This document shows, one piece after another, positions 1 to 7,488 of a DNA stretch of 12,386 nt. The position numbers and the translations under genes were made by a program. Position 1 is the first letter of the stretch, and each line of letters starts with the position of its first letter. The DNA is from an uncultured Blautia sp. (GTDB taxonomy: Bacteria; Bacillota; Clostridia; Lachnospirales; Lachnospiraceae), in NCBI GenBank assembly GCA_934358405.1, contig CAKRKL010000058.1:1-12386 (forward strand), given 5' to 3'. The notes below the pieces were generated by a model. The model was not told the origin of the DNA and did no database searches. It saw nothing but the letters and a program-made list of their open reading frames with translations.

Positions 1-1389
1 GAGAGAGATCATTTAAGCTCCTATGTTCCTATTGAGCAGATTGGTACCAGAACAGTAAGCTGTGCTTATGTGAAGCCTACCACATCCGGTGGTATCAAGG
101 TTCGTACAGCTAACCTGAACTGGGTTACCTGTAATATGATTGCAAGCTCTCTTTCTACATCAGGTGTGACTAACTGTGAAGTTGTAGCTGCCTGCCCATT
201 CGAGGTATCCGGTACAGGTGCACTGACTGGTATTCAGATGGCATATGAGAAGGCCAGCGGCGAGAAGCTTGACGAGACTAAGAAAGAGCTTGCCACCGAA
301 GAAATGGTAGTTACAGGCAATCTTGCTGATTCCGTAGGACAGAATGATGCGACTACAGTTATTAACCAGGCGAAGATGCAGGTAATCGCAGACAATGTAC
401 AGAATTCAGATGACATTTACAACATTGTTGTAAATATCTCTAATAACAACAATGTATCACTTACAGATGATGAACTGAATACCATTGTGAATCTGCTCCT
501 TCAGATCTCACAGCAGAATTACGATTATTCTGAAATGCAGGAGACCCTGGAGCGTGTAAATGATAACGTAACCGGTCAGGCAGATGAGAGCACAGATGAA
601 AGTGAAGACGAGTCTGAGGAAGATCCGGACAGCATTATTAATAATGTAGATCAGAGTGCTCTGGGCGATAATGTAATTGAGGGTTCTACTGAAGATCCGG
701 GACTTGCAGAAGAGACCGATGATTCCGATGATAACAGCGAAAACATGGAAGAGTATCCGGCAGGAGATGATTCCACAGAGAGTAATGCAACAGATGAGAA
801 TACAGATGGTGATTCTACGGATGGAACAGATGAAACGGGAGCTGCCGAGATTACAGATATTTCCCAGCTGAATACAGATTTCCTGGACGACGATGCTAAA
901 GCAAAATTTGAAAAAGCCAAGACTTTCTGTAAGGGTGAATATGAAGGAGATGCAGATGCCCTTCACCAGGTTATGGGAGATGATGCGGTAGCATTTGTAA
1001 CACTGGATTATGATACTGCGAATAAGCTTTCCATTAAAGTACTTCAGAAATATCTTGGAATTCTGGGTAATGGAGCTGTTAATTATTCAGCGGACGGTAC
1101 AGAGAAATATATGACTCCTGAGCTGAATATGCTGGATGAACAGCTGAAGAAGCTTTTTGGCATTGATGTGATTGATGATGGCGTATCTGTTGAAGATATT
1201 GATATTCTTGGCACAGATGTATCTGACGAGGATAAAGAGACCTTATACAAAGATACTATGAAATTCTTCGAGAATCTCTATGGAGAGATAACAGACAGCG
1301 CAGATTACAACGATACAGTTGTTAATGACGATGGAGCTGATGCAGTAGGAGATGATTCCGAAGAGATGATTGAGGATGAAGCTGAATAA
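1..1389 (+). CDS. DUF1002 domain-containing protein, 5' end outside window
   Basis: The reading frame is open from base 1, so this is the C-terminal 462 codons of a longer gene; the GTG at 70 is internal because the upstream codons (..RTVSCAY) continue the same domain. The first ~165 residues have the look of the DUF1002 family (Bacillus YpuA-like): a TANLNWVTCNMIASSLSTSG stretch, then VAACPFEVSGTGALTGI, a helical segment ending in the NIVVNISNNNNVSLTDDEL region and a further helix. Residues of about 190-285 form a low-complexity linker very rich in Asp, Glu, Ser and Thr. A second helical region follows, and the end is again acidic (EEMIEDEAE). Family members are usually secreted proteins of unknown function; the signal peptide would lie upstream of the window. 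It ends 13 nt before a strong terminator. DUF1002 assignment is fairly sure, function unknown. Confidence 0.8.
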   Translation, partial: ERDHLSSYVPIEQIGTRTVSCAYVKPTTSGGIKVRTANLNWVTCNMIASSLSTSGVTNCEVVAACPFEVSGTGALTGIQMAYEKASGEKLDETKKELATEEMVVTGNLADSVGQNDATTVINQAKMQVIADNVQNSDDIYNIVVNISNNNNVSLTDDELNTIVNLLLQISQQNYDYSEMQETLERVNDNVTGQADESTDESEDESEEDPDSIINNVDQSALGDNVIEGSTEDPGLAEETDDSDDNSENMEEYPAGDDSTESNATDENTDGDSTDGTDETGAAEITDISQLNTDFLDDDAKAKFEKAKTFCKGEYEGDADALHQVMGDDAVAFVTLDYDTANKLSIKVLQKYLGILGNGAVNYSADGTEKYMTPELNMLDEQLKKLFGIDVIDDGVSVEDIDILGTDVSDEDKETLYKDTMKFFENLYGEITDSADYNDTVVNDDGADAVGDDSEEMIEDEAE

Positions 1390-1402
1390 GCAGGTTATTT
1401 CA

Positions 1403-1428
1403 GGAGGGACTTTAGTCCCTCCTTTTTT
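1403..1428 (+). terminator. Rho-independent terminator of the DUF1002 gene
   Basis: A perfect 8-bp stem GGAGGGAC (1403-1410) / GTCCCTCC (1415-1422) with loop TTTA is followed directly by TTTTTT at 1423-1428. It starts 13 nt after the TAA stop. Confidence 0.93.
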
Positions 1429-1483
1429 CTTGCAGTGGACTGTTTTCGCAAACTGACCCTTTGAAAAAGTTTGAAATTGGCTA

Positions 1484-1512
1484 TTGGCGAAATGACAGCA
1501 TATGAGTAAGAT
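1484..1512 (+). promoter_or_regulatory. Possible promoter of the ECF S-component gene
   Basis: TTGGCG at 1484-1489 and TAAGAT at 1507-1512 are separated by 17 nt (4 of 6 matches each). A terminator just upstream means the transporter gene needs its own start. A small inverted repeat in the leader, GGAACA/TGTTCC at about 1521-1537, precedes the GGCGG ribosome-binding site. The hexamers are weak, so another start is possible. Confidence 0.4.
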
Positions 1513-1555
1513 ACTGTAAAGGAACAGGAATTGTTCCGGGAAAGGCGGAAAAGCT

Positions 1556-2167
1556 ATGAACAAACAGAATACTACAGTTATGAAACTTGCAGAAACAGCT
1601 CTTCTTGCAGCGCTTTGCTATGTATCTTTTACTTTTTTACAGATTAAGATACCGGTACCAGGTGGAGATGCAACTTCCCTTCACATTGGAAATACGTTCT
1701 GCGTACTTGGGGCATTGCTTCTTGGAGGCTGGTACGGAGGTCTTGCAGGAGCAATTGGAATGACTATTGCAGACCTTATGGACCCGGTTTATATTACAGG
1801 AGCACCGAAAACATTTGTGCTTAAGCTTTGCATCGGCCTGATTACCGGTCTGGTTGCACATAAGCTTGCCAAAATCAATGAGACAAATGATAAGAAATAT
1901 GTTTTTAAATGGAGTCTCATTGCTTCTGTTGCCGGTCTTGCATTTAATGTAATTGCAGATCCCATTGTTGGATATTTTTACAAACAGTACATTTTGGGAC
2001 AACCACAGGAGGTTGCAAGCATTCTTGCAAAATTAAGCGCAGGAGCCACCTTTGTGAATGCGATTGTATCTACAATTCTTGTTGTAATACTTTACAATGC
2101 GATTCGTCCAGCTCTTATTAAAGCAAATCTGATTGACATACATGTGATGGCAGCTACTAATAAATAA
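1556..2167 (+). CDS. ECF transporter S component (substrate-binding membrane protein)
   Basis: This 203-residue, very hydrophobic protein resembles the substrate-specific S components of energy-coupling factor transporters (pfam07155-like group). These proteins bind a vitamin or similar micronutrient in the membrane and work with a shared EcfT/EcfA module encoded elsewhere. Visible features are an N-terminal helix with the alanine-rich pattern TALLAALCYVSF used in S components to contact the T component, a SLHIGNTFCVLGALLLGGW segment, a GLAGAIGMTIADL glycine-rich helix, a TGAPKTFVLKLCIGLITGL helix, and two further helices at the C terminus, about six in all. The start ATG is preceded by GGCGG 8 nt upstream. 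No ATPase or EcfT gene is adjacent and no known vitamin riboswitch is recognisable in the leader, so the substrate cannot be named. Confidence 0.85.
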   Translation: MNKQNTTVMKLAETALLAALCYVSFTFLQIKIPVPGGDATSLHIGNTFCVLGALLLGGWYGGLAGAIGMTIADLMDPVYITGAPKTFVLKLCIGLITGLVAHKLAKINETNDKKYVFKWSLIASVAGLAFNVIADPIVGYFYKQYILGQPQEVASILAKLSAGATFVNAIVSTILVVILYNAIRPALIKANLIDIHVMAATNK

Positions 2168-2183
2168 ACAGAAAATCATACTG

Positions 2184-2225
2184 GCCCCGGGCTTTGCAGA
2201 TGCAGAATCCGGGGCTGTATTTTTA
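2184..2225 (+). terminator. Rho-independent terminator after the ECF gene
   Basis: GCCCCGG (2184-2190) pairs with CCGGGGC (2209-2215). Inner TTTGCA and TGCAGA segments can extend the stem. A short T-rich tail (TGTATTTTTA) follows, starting at 2216. It lies 16 nt past the stop codon. Confidence 0.85.
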
Positions 2226-2285
2226 TGAAATTTCTGTGACTTTTTCTGAGTGGCTTTGGAAATGCTGGTAAATTGAAGTATTGTG

Positions 2286-2294
2286 TGCTACAAT
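2286..2294 (+). promoter_or_regulatory. Extended -10 promoter of the zinc-ribbon/DUF5685/J-protein operon
   Basis: TGCTACAAT is an extended -10 motif (TG-n-TACAAT) without a clear -35 at the usual distance. It is the first recognisable promoter after the previous terminator. The transcript would start near 2301 and carry an untranslated leader of about 77 nt with a hairpin. Confidence 0.55.
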
Positions 2295-2310
2295 GGTAGC
2301 TATTATCACA

Positions 2311-2333
2311 GTTGGGGGCTTTTGTTCCCCAAC
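2311..2333 (+). other. Leader hairpin ahead of the zinc-ribbon gene
   Basis: GTTGGGG (2311-2317) pairs perfectly with CCCCAAC (2327-2333) around a 9-nt loop, close to the expected 5' end of the transcript. No T-run follows, so it is not a standard terminator; it could stabilise the 5' end of the mRNA. Confidence 0.5.
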
Positions 2334-2377
2334 AGCTTTACAATGACAGATGATTTAATAAGAAAGAAGGTATTTGA

Positions 2378-2791
2378 TTGAGAGAAAAATTTATTCGATT
2401 TATGCAAGGACGATATGGTGTTGATCAGTTTTCGAAATTTACTATGGGAATAGCACTGGGGGCAATTGTGCTGACCCTGTTTACGGGAACAAGAAACGGA
2501 ATTGGTGCATTTCTGGATATTTTGGGAATGGCAGCTCTTGTTTATACTTATTTTAGGATTTTTTCCAAAAATATTTCCAGGCGTTATGCAGAAAACCAGA
2601 AATATCTTTCTGTTACTGCAAAATACAGAGCCTGGTTCCAGAAAGAAAAGCGCATGATGGGTCAGCGCAAGGATTATCATATTTACAGCTGTCCGGGCTG
2701 CGGTCAGAAAATCCGTATCCCAAGGGGAGGCTTTAAAAAAGTTGAGATTGAATGTCCTAAGTGTCATACTAAATTTATAAAGAGGCGCTGA
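2378..2791 (+). CDS. Two-helix membrane protein with C-terminal zinc ribbon
   Basis: This 137-residue protein has two predicted membrane helices (about residues 20-36 and 41-60), a basic middle part, and a C-terminal zinc ribbon with C105-x2-C108 and C126-x2-C129 (CPGCG and CPKCH knuckles). The start is TTG: the in-frame ATG at 2351 runs straight into TAA, and AAGAAGG lies 7 nt before the TTG. It heads a three-gene operon and its TGA is separated by one base from the ATG of the DUF5685 gene, so the two are translationally close. The topology suggests a ribbon on the cytoplasmic face, possibly recruiting the downstream proteins to the membrane; that is inference. No specific function is known to me. 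Confidence 0.8.
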   Translation: MREKFIRFMQGRYGVDQFSKFTMGIALGAIVLTLFTGTRNGIGAFLDILGMAALVYTYFRIFSKNISRRYAENQKYLSVTAKYRAWFQKEKRMMGQRKDYHIYSCPGCGQKIRIPRGGFKKVEIECPKCHTKFIKRR

Positions 2792-2792
2792 T

Positions 2793-3647
2793 ATGTTTGG
2801 TTATATTGTAATGAACAAGCCGGAAATTAAAATGAAGGATTTTGATCTGTATCGATCTTTTTATTGCGGACTATGCAGGGAACTGAGAGAGAAATATGGA
2901 GTTGCCGGTCAGATTACATTGAGCTACGATATGACCTTTGTGATTCTGCTTCTATCCGGACTTTATGAGCCGAAAACCTGTAAGGGTACTACTCGCTGCA
3001 TTCTTCATCCGGTGAAAAAGCAGCCTATAAGAAAAAATAAAATTACAGAATATGGCGCAGATATGAATATTCTTCTGACCTATTATAAATGTCTGGATGA
3101 CTGGAAGGATGACAGGAAATATGTAAAGCTTGGCTATGCCAAGCTTCTTGAGGGGAAAAATAACCGTCTTCTTAAGCTGTATCCCCATAAGGCAAAGAGG
3201 ATTGTAGAACTCTTAGATGAACTTGGGCAGCTTGAGAAGGCAGGAGAGACAGATATAGACAGAATGTCCGGGATTTTCGGGCATATTATGGAAGAAATTT
3301 TTGCTTATAAACAAGATGAATGGGAGAAAAGCCTTCGCAGGATAGGGTTTTATCTGGGAAAATTTATCTATCTTCTGGATGCATATGATGATGTGGAAGA
3401 GGATATGAAAAATGAAGATTACAATCCTTTCGCACAAAAATATACAATGGAAGGGTTTGAAGAGGAAGTACGTCAGATTCTGCTTATGATGATGGCGGAA
3501 ACCTGCAGAGAATTCGAGAAGCTTCCTATTATAAAATATGGGGATATTCTTCGGAACATTTTATACTCCGGTGTTTGGTGCCGCTTTGAGGAAGTGAGTA
3601 AAAAACGCAGGGAAGAACGGGAGAAAGAGCATGTTAGATCCATATAG
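2793..3647 (+). CDS. DUF5685 family protein with two Asp-rich motifs
   Basis: The 284-residue protein opens with the pattern typical of DUF5685: [11 protein letters not shown], then [16 protein letters not shown] with C25-x2-C28, then [18 protein letters not shown] and a TRCILHP segment. The rest looks all-helical. Two acidic motifs stand out: D102-D-W-K-D106-D near LLTYYKCL, and D196-A-Y-D-D-V-E-E-D204 followed by NPF. This pair resembles the metal-binding DDxxD motifs of class I trans-isoprenoid synthases, but I cannot show homology. It begins 1 nt after the zinc-ribbon gene and its last 17 nt overlap the J-protein gene, so the three are surely co-expressed. Function unproven. Confidence 0.85.
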   Translation: MFGYIVMNKPEIKMKDFDLYRSFYCGLCRELREKYGVAGQITLSYDMTFVILLLSGLYEPKTCKGTTRCILHPVKKQPIRKNKITEYGADMNILLTYYKCLDDWKDDRKYVKLGYAKLLEGKNNRLLKLYPHKAKRIVELLDELGQLEKAGETDIDRMSGIFGHIMEEIFAYKQDEWEKSLRRIGFYLGKFIYLLDAYDDVEEDMKNEDYNPFAQKYTMEGFEEEVRQILLMMMAETCREFEKLPIIKYGDILRNILYSGVWCRFEEVSKKRREEREKEHVRSI

Positions 3648-4275
3648 CGTACTGGGAGTTTCCAGAAATGCGACAGACGATGAGATAAAAAAGGCATATA
3701 GAAGATTAAGCCGGAAATACCATCCGGATGCAAATATTAATAATCCAAATAAAGATCAGGCGGAGGAGAAATTTAAAGAGGTTCAGCAGGCATACGAACA
3801 GATTATGAAGGAACGTGAGTATGGAAGTACAGATGGTTCCTCAGGTCGATATGGTGGTTTTGGAGGTTTTGGCAGCCAGCAGCGTCAGAATTCTTATGAG
3901 GATGAGGAGAGTGTTCGCAGGCGGGCAGCTGCTAATTTTGTTCAGAGCGGACATTATCAGGAGGCAATGAATGTGCTGAATTCTCTCTCGCAGAGGAATG
4001 GAGAGTGGTATTACATTTCTTCTATGGCGAACATGGGAATGGGCAATAATGTGAAGGCACTGGAGATGATCCGTGAAGCTGTGCGGCTGGAACCGAATAA
4101 CCAGCAGTATCGTATACTTCTGAATCGTATGGAAGGCGGCGGAAGCTGGTACGAAACGCAGCAGGGACCTTTCGGAGGTATGCCAATGGCCGGAGATGAT
4201 ATGTGTCTGAAGCTTTGTCTGGCCAATGCCCTTTGCGGAATGTGCTGCCCCGGAAGCGGCGTGATTTGTTGCTGA
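3631..4275 (+). CDS. J-domain (DnaJ-like) co-chaperone with cysteine-rich C-terminal tail
   Basis: Residues 1-64 form a J domain ([20 protein letters not shown], then RKYHPDAN with the HPD motif that stimulates DnaK/Hsp70 ATPase, then the helix ending EQIMKER). A short Gly/Phe-rich linker follows ([11 protein letters not shown]). Next comes a helical part with the look of two TPR-like hairpins ([29 protein letters not shown]). The last ~26 residues contain seven cysteines in MCLKLC, LCGMCC and a terminal ICC. It lacks the zinc-finger and CTD regions of true DnaJ and is much shorter, so it is a specialised J protein. The ATG lies inside the end of the DUF5685 gene, giving a 17-nt overlap, with an AAAGAG purine tract as ribosome-binding site. 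No clear terminator follows. Confidence 0.88.
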   Translation: MLDPYSVLGVSRNATDDEIKKAYRRLSRKYHPDANINNPNKDQAEEKFKEVQQAYEQIMKEREYGSTDGSSGRYGGFGGFGSQQRQNSYEDEESVRRRAAANFVQSGHYQEAMNVLNSLSQRNGEWYYISSMANMGMGNNVKALEMIREAVRLEPNNQQYRILLNRMEGGGSWYETQQGPFGGMPMAGDDMCLKLCLANALCGMCCPGSGVICC

Positions 4276-4322
4276 TGATATTTTTTAATTAATTTTATTT
4301 CCGGACAATTGCTAAAAAATAA

Positions 4323-4351
4323 TTGACAACATGACTGGCTCGTATTAAACT
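4323..4351 (+). promoter_or_regulatory. Promoter of the DAP dehydrogenase gene
   Basis: TTGACA (4323-4328) and TAAACT (4346-4351) are 17 nt apart. The leader of roughly 85 nt contains a bulged hairpin in which ATAGAATTG pairs with CAA and TTCTAT at about 4367-4391. No lysine riboswitch is recognisable. Confidence 0.75.
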
Positions 4352-4442
4352 GTTAAAGCGTGAAATAGAATTGCCGCAATCGCTTCTATCTGAAAAAAGA
4401 AACAGAATATTTGACTTGCGGTGGCATAGGAGGAATCAGAGA

Positions 4443-5429
4443 ATGAGTATTCGTATTGGTATTCTGGGTTATGGAAACCTGGGACGTGGCGTAGAATGTG
4501 CAATTAAACATAATCCTGATATGGAACTGGTGGGAGTATTTACCCGCCGCGCTCCGGAAACTGTTGAGATTTTGACTAAGACAGCTAAGGTATATTCTGT
4601 AGATGATGTGGAGAAGATGAAGGGACAGATCGATGTTATGATTCTTTGCGGCGGAAGTGCTACCGATCTTCCACAGCAGACTCCGAAATATGCGCAGTGG
4701 TTTAATGTAGTGGACAGCTTTGACACACATAAGAGAATTCCGGAGCATTTTGCAAACGTAGATAAAGCTGCCACAGAGAATGGTCATGTAGGGATTATTT
4801 CTGTAGGCTGGGATCCTGGAATGTTCTCTCTGAACCGCATGTATGCAAGTACGATTCTGACAAATGGCGAGAATTATACTTTTTGGGGAAAAGGCGTAAG
4901 CCAGGGACATTCTGATGCAATCCGCCGTATTGATGGCGTAAAAGACGGCAAACAGTATACAATTCCTGTAGAGGCTGCCCTGGAGGCTGTACGAAACGGT
5001 GAGAATCCTAAGCTTACTACAAGAGAAAAGCATACAAGAGAGTGCTTTGTTGTAGCAGAGGAGGGGGCTGATCTTGCAAGAATCGAGAATGAAATTAAGA
5101 CCATGCCGAACTACTTTGATGAGTATGATACCACCGTACATTTTATTTCTGAGGAAGAATTAAAACGCGATCATAGCGGTATCCCTCATGGTGGATTTGT
5201 GATCCGAAGCGGAAAAACAGGCTGGAATGATGAAAACAATCATGTGATTGAGTACAGCCTGAAGCTGGATTCTAATCCGGAATTTACTTCCTCCGTAATC
5301 ATCGCATATGCAAGAGCAGCATATCGCATGAATCAGGAAGGGCAGAAGGGCTGCAAGACAGTATTTGATGTAGCACCTGCTTATTTAAGTGCTTTGAGCG
5401 GTGAAGAGTTAAGAAAAACTCTGCTTTGA
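4443..5429 (+). CDS. ddh: meso-Diaminopimelate dehydrogenase
   Basis: Ddh (EC 1.4.1.16) reversibly and NADPH-dependently aminates L-2-amino-6-oxopimelate (the ring-opened form of tetrahydrodipicolinate) to meso-diaminopimelate in one step, feeding peptidoglycan and lysine synthesis in the cytoplasm. The N-terminal Rossmann motif IGILGYGNLGRGVE, the segment VGVFTRR, LCGGSATDLPQQ, STGWDPGMFS-like SVGWDPGMFSLNR, TFWGKGVSQGHSDAIRRI, RECFVVAEEGAD and MPNYFDEY all match the Corynebacterium enzyme as I remember it, and the 328-residue length agrees. The frame is open upstream to 4371, but the ATG at 4443 has AGGAGG at 4428-4433 and starts exactly at the conserved N terminus, so it is chosen. It is monocistronic, with its own promoter and terminator. 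Confidence 0.95.
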   Translation: MSIRIGILGYGNLGRGVECAIKHNPDMELVGVFTRRAPETVEILTKTAKVYSVDDVEKMKGQIDVMILCGGSATDLPQQTPKYAQWFNVVDSFDTHKRIPEHFANVDKAATENGHVGIISVGWDPGMFSLNRMYASTILTNGENYTFWGKGVSQGHSDAIRRIDGVKDGKQYTIPVEAALEAVRNGENPKLTTREKHTRECFVVAEEGADLARIENEIKTMPNYFDEYDTTVHFISEEELKRDHSGIPHGGFVIRSGKTGWNDENNHVIEYSLKLDSNPEFTSSVIIAYARAAYRMNQEGQKGCKTVFDVAPAYLSALSGEELRKTLL

Positions 5430-5500
5430 TTAGCTGCTGTAGTCTTTTTTGAATAGTGAGACTTTCAGCCAAGAAAAAATAAATAAACTGATAGCTTAAG

Positions 5501-5537
5501 AGACAGTTTCTGCAGAATACGGAGACTGTCTTCTTTT
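5501..5537 (+). terminator. Rho-independent terminator after ddh
   Basis: AGACAGTTTCT (5501-5511) pairs with GGAGACTGTCT (5521-5531) over 11 bp including two G-U pairs, with a 9-nt loop and the tail TCTTTTT. Confidence 0.88.
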
Positions 5538-5592
5538 TGTAAAAAAATCCGGCAAAAATGTTGTATAAATTTTACAGAGTTATACTTTGATG

Positions 5593-5621
5593 TTGACGGA
5601 ATAAGGTTTCTGTACTATAAT
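5593..5621 (+). promoter_or_regulatory. Promoter of the repeat-bearing NlpC/P60 gene
   Basis: TTGACG (5593-5598) and a perfect TATAAT (5616-5621) are 17 nt apart, a strong vegetative promoter. The leader is about 75 nt, ending in the ribosome-binding site AGGAAGG. Confidence 0.9.
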
Positions 5622-5701
5622 GAACTACATAAAACTGTAACAACTTTGTAAAAACTTGCACGGATACATATTAATTATTAAATTAAAAAAGGAAGGTAAG
5701 C

Positions 5702-7225
5702 ATGCAAAGCAGAATTAAAAAATTCAGATGGTGGACACTTCTGTTACTGGTGATGGTTATGGCGGCTGGTTTTACATGTCATGCCACGGCTAAGAATGTC
5801 CAGGCAGCTAAGAAAACAGGCTTTTATACTACGAATGGAAAGACCTACTACTACGATTCCAATGGAAAGAAGCATAAGGGATGGCTGACTCTGAATGGCA
5901 AGAAATACTACTTTAATAAGAAGACTGGCGTCCAGTTAAAGGGCTGGGCAAAAGTGGGAAATGGCAAAAAACGTTATTTTACCAGCAAGGCTGGTGTTAT
6001 GGTAACCGGATGGCTTTCTAACTCCAAGGGCCAGAGACGTTATTTTGATCCATCTACCGGATATATGAAGACAAAATGGGCGAAGCTTGGAAATAAGACT
6101 TATTACTTCTATTCCAAGTCTGGTGTTGCAGCCACAGGCTTTGTGAAGGACAGCAAGGGCAATACCCGCTATTTCTCAAAGACCGGAATTATGGCTACCG
6201 GATGGCTTACAAGCTCTTCAGGAGCAAAGAGATACTTCCAGAAGACATCTTCGACCTCGACCAATGGAATTATGGCCACAGGCTTTAAGAAGATTAATGG
6301 CGTTACTTATTACTTCTATAAAGGCTCTGGTGTTATGGCAACAGGCTGGGTAGAGAATAAGAGTAAGGGAACCAAGTATTATTTTGACCCGTCCACGGGA
6401 GCAATGTATACAGGCGTTCAGACTGTTGACGGCAAGAAATACGAGTTTTCAAGCTCTGGCATTTGCCTTGGTGAGAAGAAGGATGATCCGTCACCTAGCG
6501 GAAATACAGGCCGCAAGACTATTAAGAATTATCTTGCAGGCGCACTGCAGCCGGTTGGAAAGGCCCTTTATGTATGGGGAGGCGGCTGGAATGATTCTAC
6601 CAGAAAGGGAATCAGTTCCACTATGACAGACTGGTATAATAAGTGGCTGTCTAATCCATCAGGATATGATTATCACAATTATCGCGATCTTTCTGTTTCT
6701 AGCAGAGCGAAGGGCTTTGACTGTTCCGGTTTTGTTGGCTGGTCCGCTTATCAGGTAATGCAGACGAAGTCCGGCGTTGGTTCCGGATATACAGTGGTAT
6801 CCGGTGAAATCGGAAGCTATTATAAGAGTAAGGGCTGGGGAACTATCTTGGATCAGGCAGATTTGTCAAAGGCCGGATGGACTCTGAAGCCAGGAGATGT
6901 GGGTTACAATATAGGCCATACCTGGATCGTAATCGGACAGTGCAGCGATAAGAGCGTTGTGATTGTACACTCTACTCCGCAGGCCGGTGTCCAGATTTCA
7001 GGAACGACTACACCAACAGGAAATTATTCCAGTCAGGCAGTAGCACTGGCAAAGAAATACATGTCTCAGTATTCCGGCTACAGTAAATTTGAGTACCATA
7101 CATCCAGCGGAAACTATATCCGTAATGGTAATTATTTGAGATGGAATAGAAGCACTCTTTCTGACCCGGATGGATATTATAATATGACAGCAGATGAAAT
7201 TCTTTACGATCTTTTTGGTAAATGA
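5702..7225 (+). CDS. Secreted cell-wall hydrolase: choline-binding-like repeats plus NlpC/P60-type domain
   Basis: The 507-residue protein starts with a signal peptide (basic RIKKFRWW, hydrophobic LLLLVMVMAAGF). Residues ~40-256 hold about ten ~20-residue repeats of the cell-wall/choline-binding type, each with GW or GF at the start and a KxYYF core (GWLTLNGKKYYF, GWLSNSKGQRRYF, GFKKINGVTYYF). One repeat, around 177-195, has an extra KTSSTSTNG stretch. After a Ser/Pro linker, residues ~275-507 contain a papain-like NlpC/P60-type fold: KALYVWGGGW, then Cys341 in FDCSGFVGW, His406 in IGHTWIVIG and His423 in VIVHSTP as the likely catalytic triad. Such enzymes cut peptide bonds in peptidoglycan stem peptides; the repeats bind wall polymers. 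The catalytic part is larger than usual, with about 50 residues between YVWGGG and DCSGF. It is a single-gene unit. Confidence 0.9.
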   Translation: MQSRIKKFRWWTLLLLVMVMAAGFTCHATAKNVQAAKKTGFYTTNGKTYYYDSNGKKHKGWLTLNGKKYYFNKKTGVQLKGWAKVGNGKKRYFTSKAGVMVTGWLSNSKGQRRYFDPSTGYMKTKWAKLGNKTYYFYSKSGVAATGFVKDSKGNTRYFSKTGIMATGWLTSSSGAKRYFQKTSSTSTNGIMATGFKKINGVTYYFYKGSGVMATGWVENKSKGTKYYFDPSTGAMYTGVQTVDGKKYEFSSSGICLGEKKDDPSPSGNTGRKTIKNYLAGALQPVGKALYVWGGGWNDSTRKGISSTMTDWYNKWLSNPSGYDYHNYRDLSVSSRAKGFDCSGFVGWSAYQVMQTKSGVGSGYTVVSGEIGSYYKSKGWGTILDQADLSKAGWTLKPGDVGYNIGHTWIVIGQCSDKSVVIVHSTPQAGVQISGTTTPTGNYSSQAVALAKKYMSQYSGYSKFEYHTSSGNYIRNGNYLRWNRSTLSDPDGYYNMTADEILYDLFGK

Positions 7226-7271
7226 TTTTAAGAACTGTTTAAAGTATATTTCTGTAAAGCACATGTTTCTG

Positions 7272-7307
7272 GAGGAAATCAGCATAAAGCTGGTTTCCTC
7301 TTTCTTT
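7272..7307 (+). terminator. Rho-independent terminator after the repeat-bearing hydrolase
   Basis: GAGGAAATCAGC (7272-7283) pairs with GCTGGTTTCCTC (7289-7300) over 12 bp with one G-U pair. The loop is ATAAA and the tail TTTCTTT. Confidence 0.92.
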
Positions 7308-7377
7308 ATGGTTTGTAGCGTGAATACAAATATATTACGAAATGTTACAGAAATTTAAAATATATTGCAATTTGGGG

Positions 7378-7406
7378 TTGAAATCTTTGCAAAGCTGTGC
7401 TAATAT
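7378..7406 (+). promoter_or_regulatory. Promoter of the coiled-coil NlpC/P60 gene
   Basis: TTGAAA (7378-7383) and TAATAT (7401-7406) are 17 nt apart, and TG at 7398-7399 makes an extended -10. The A/T-rich leader of about 75 nt holds no clear structure; GAGGGTG serves as ribosome-binding site. Confidence 0.75.
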
Positions 7407-7488
7407 GTAGCAAGATTGATTGAAATATTGCAAACATATTACAAGTTGAGTTATTTAGATGAAAGAATAAAAATGAGGGTGATGAAAC

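Noticed and set aside
70..72. GTG as the start of the DUF1002 gene
   Set aside because: The frame is open to base 1 and the upstream residues continue the family sequence; there is no ribosome-binding site before it.
508..966. 152-residue Ile/Cys-rich minus-strand frame
   Set aside because: It mirrors the Asp/Glu-rich linker of the DUF1002 gene and has no ribosome-binding site or family resemblance.
4371..4442. Longer Ddh start
   Set aside because: The extra 24 residues do not resemble Ddh, and AGGAGG precedes the ATG at 4443.
4386..5141. 251-residue open frame on the minus strand
   Set aside because: It lies entirely over ddh and its upstream region, has no recognisable domain, and ddh is unmistakable on the other strand.
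5820..6470. DNA tandem repeat or CRISPR-like array
   Set aside because: The periodicity is about 60 bp with diverged units and reflects the protein's wall-binding repeats; there are no identical repeats with unique spacers.
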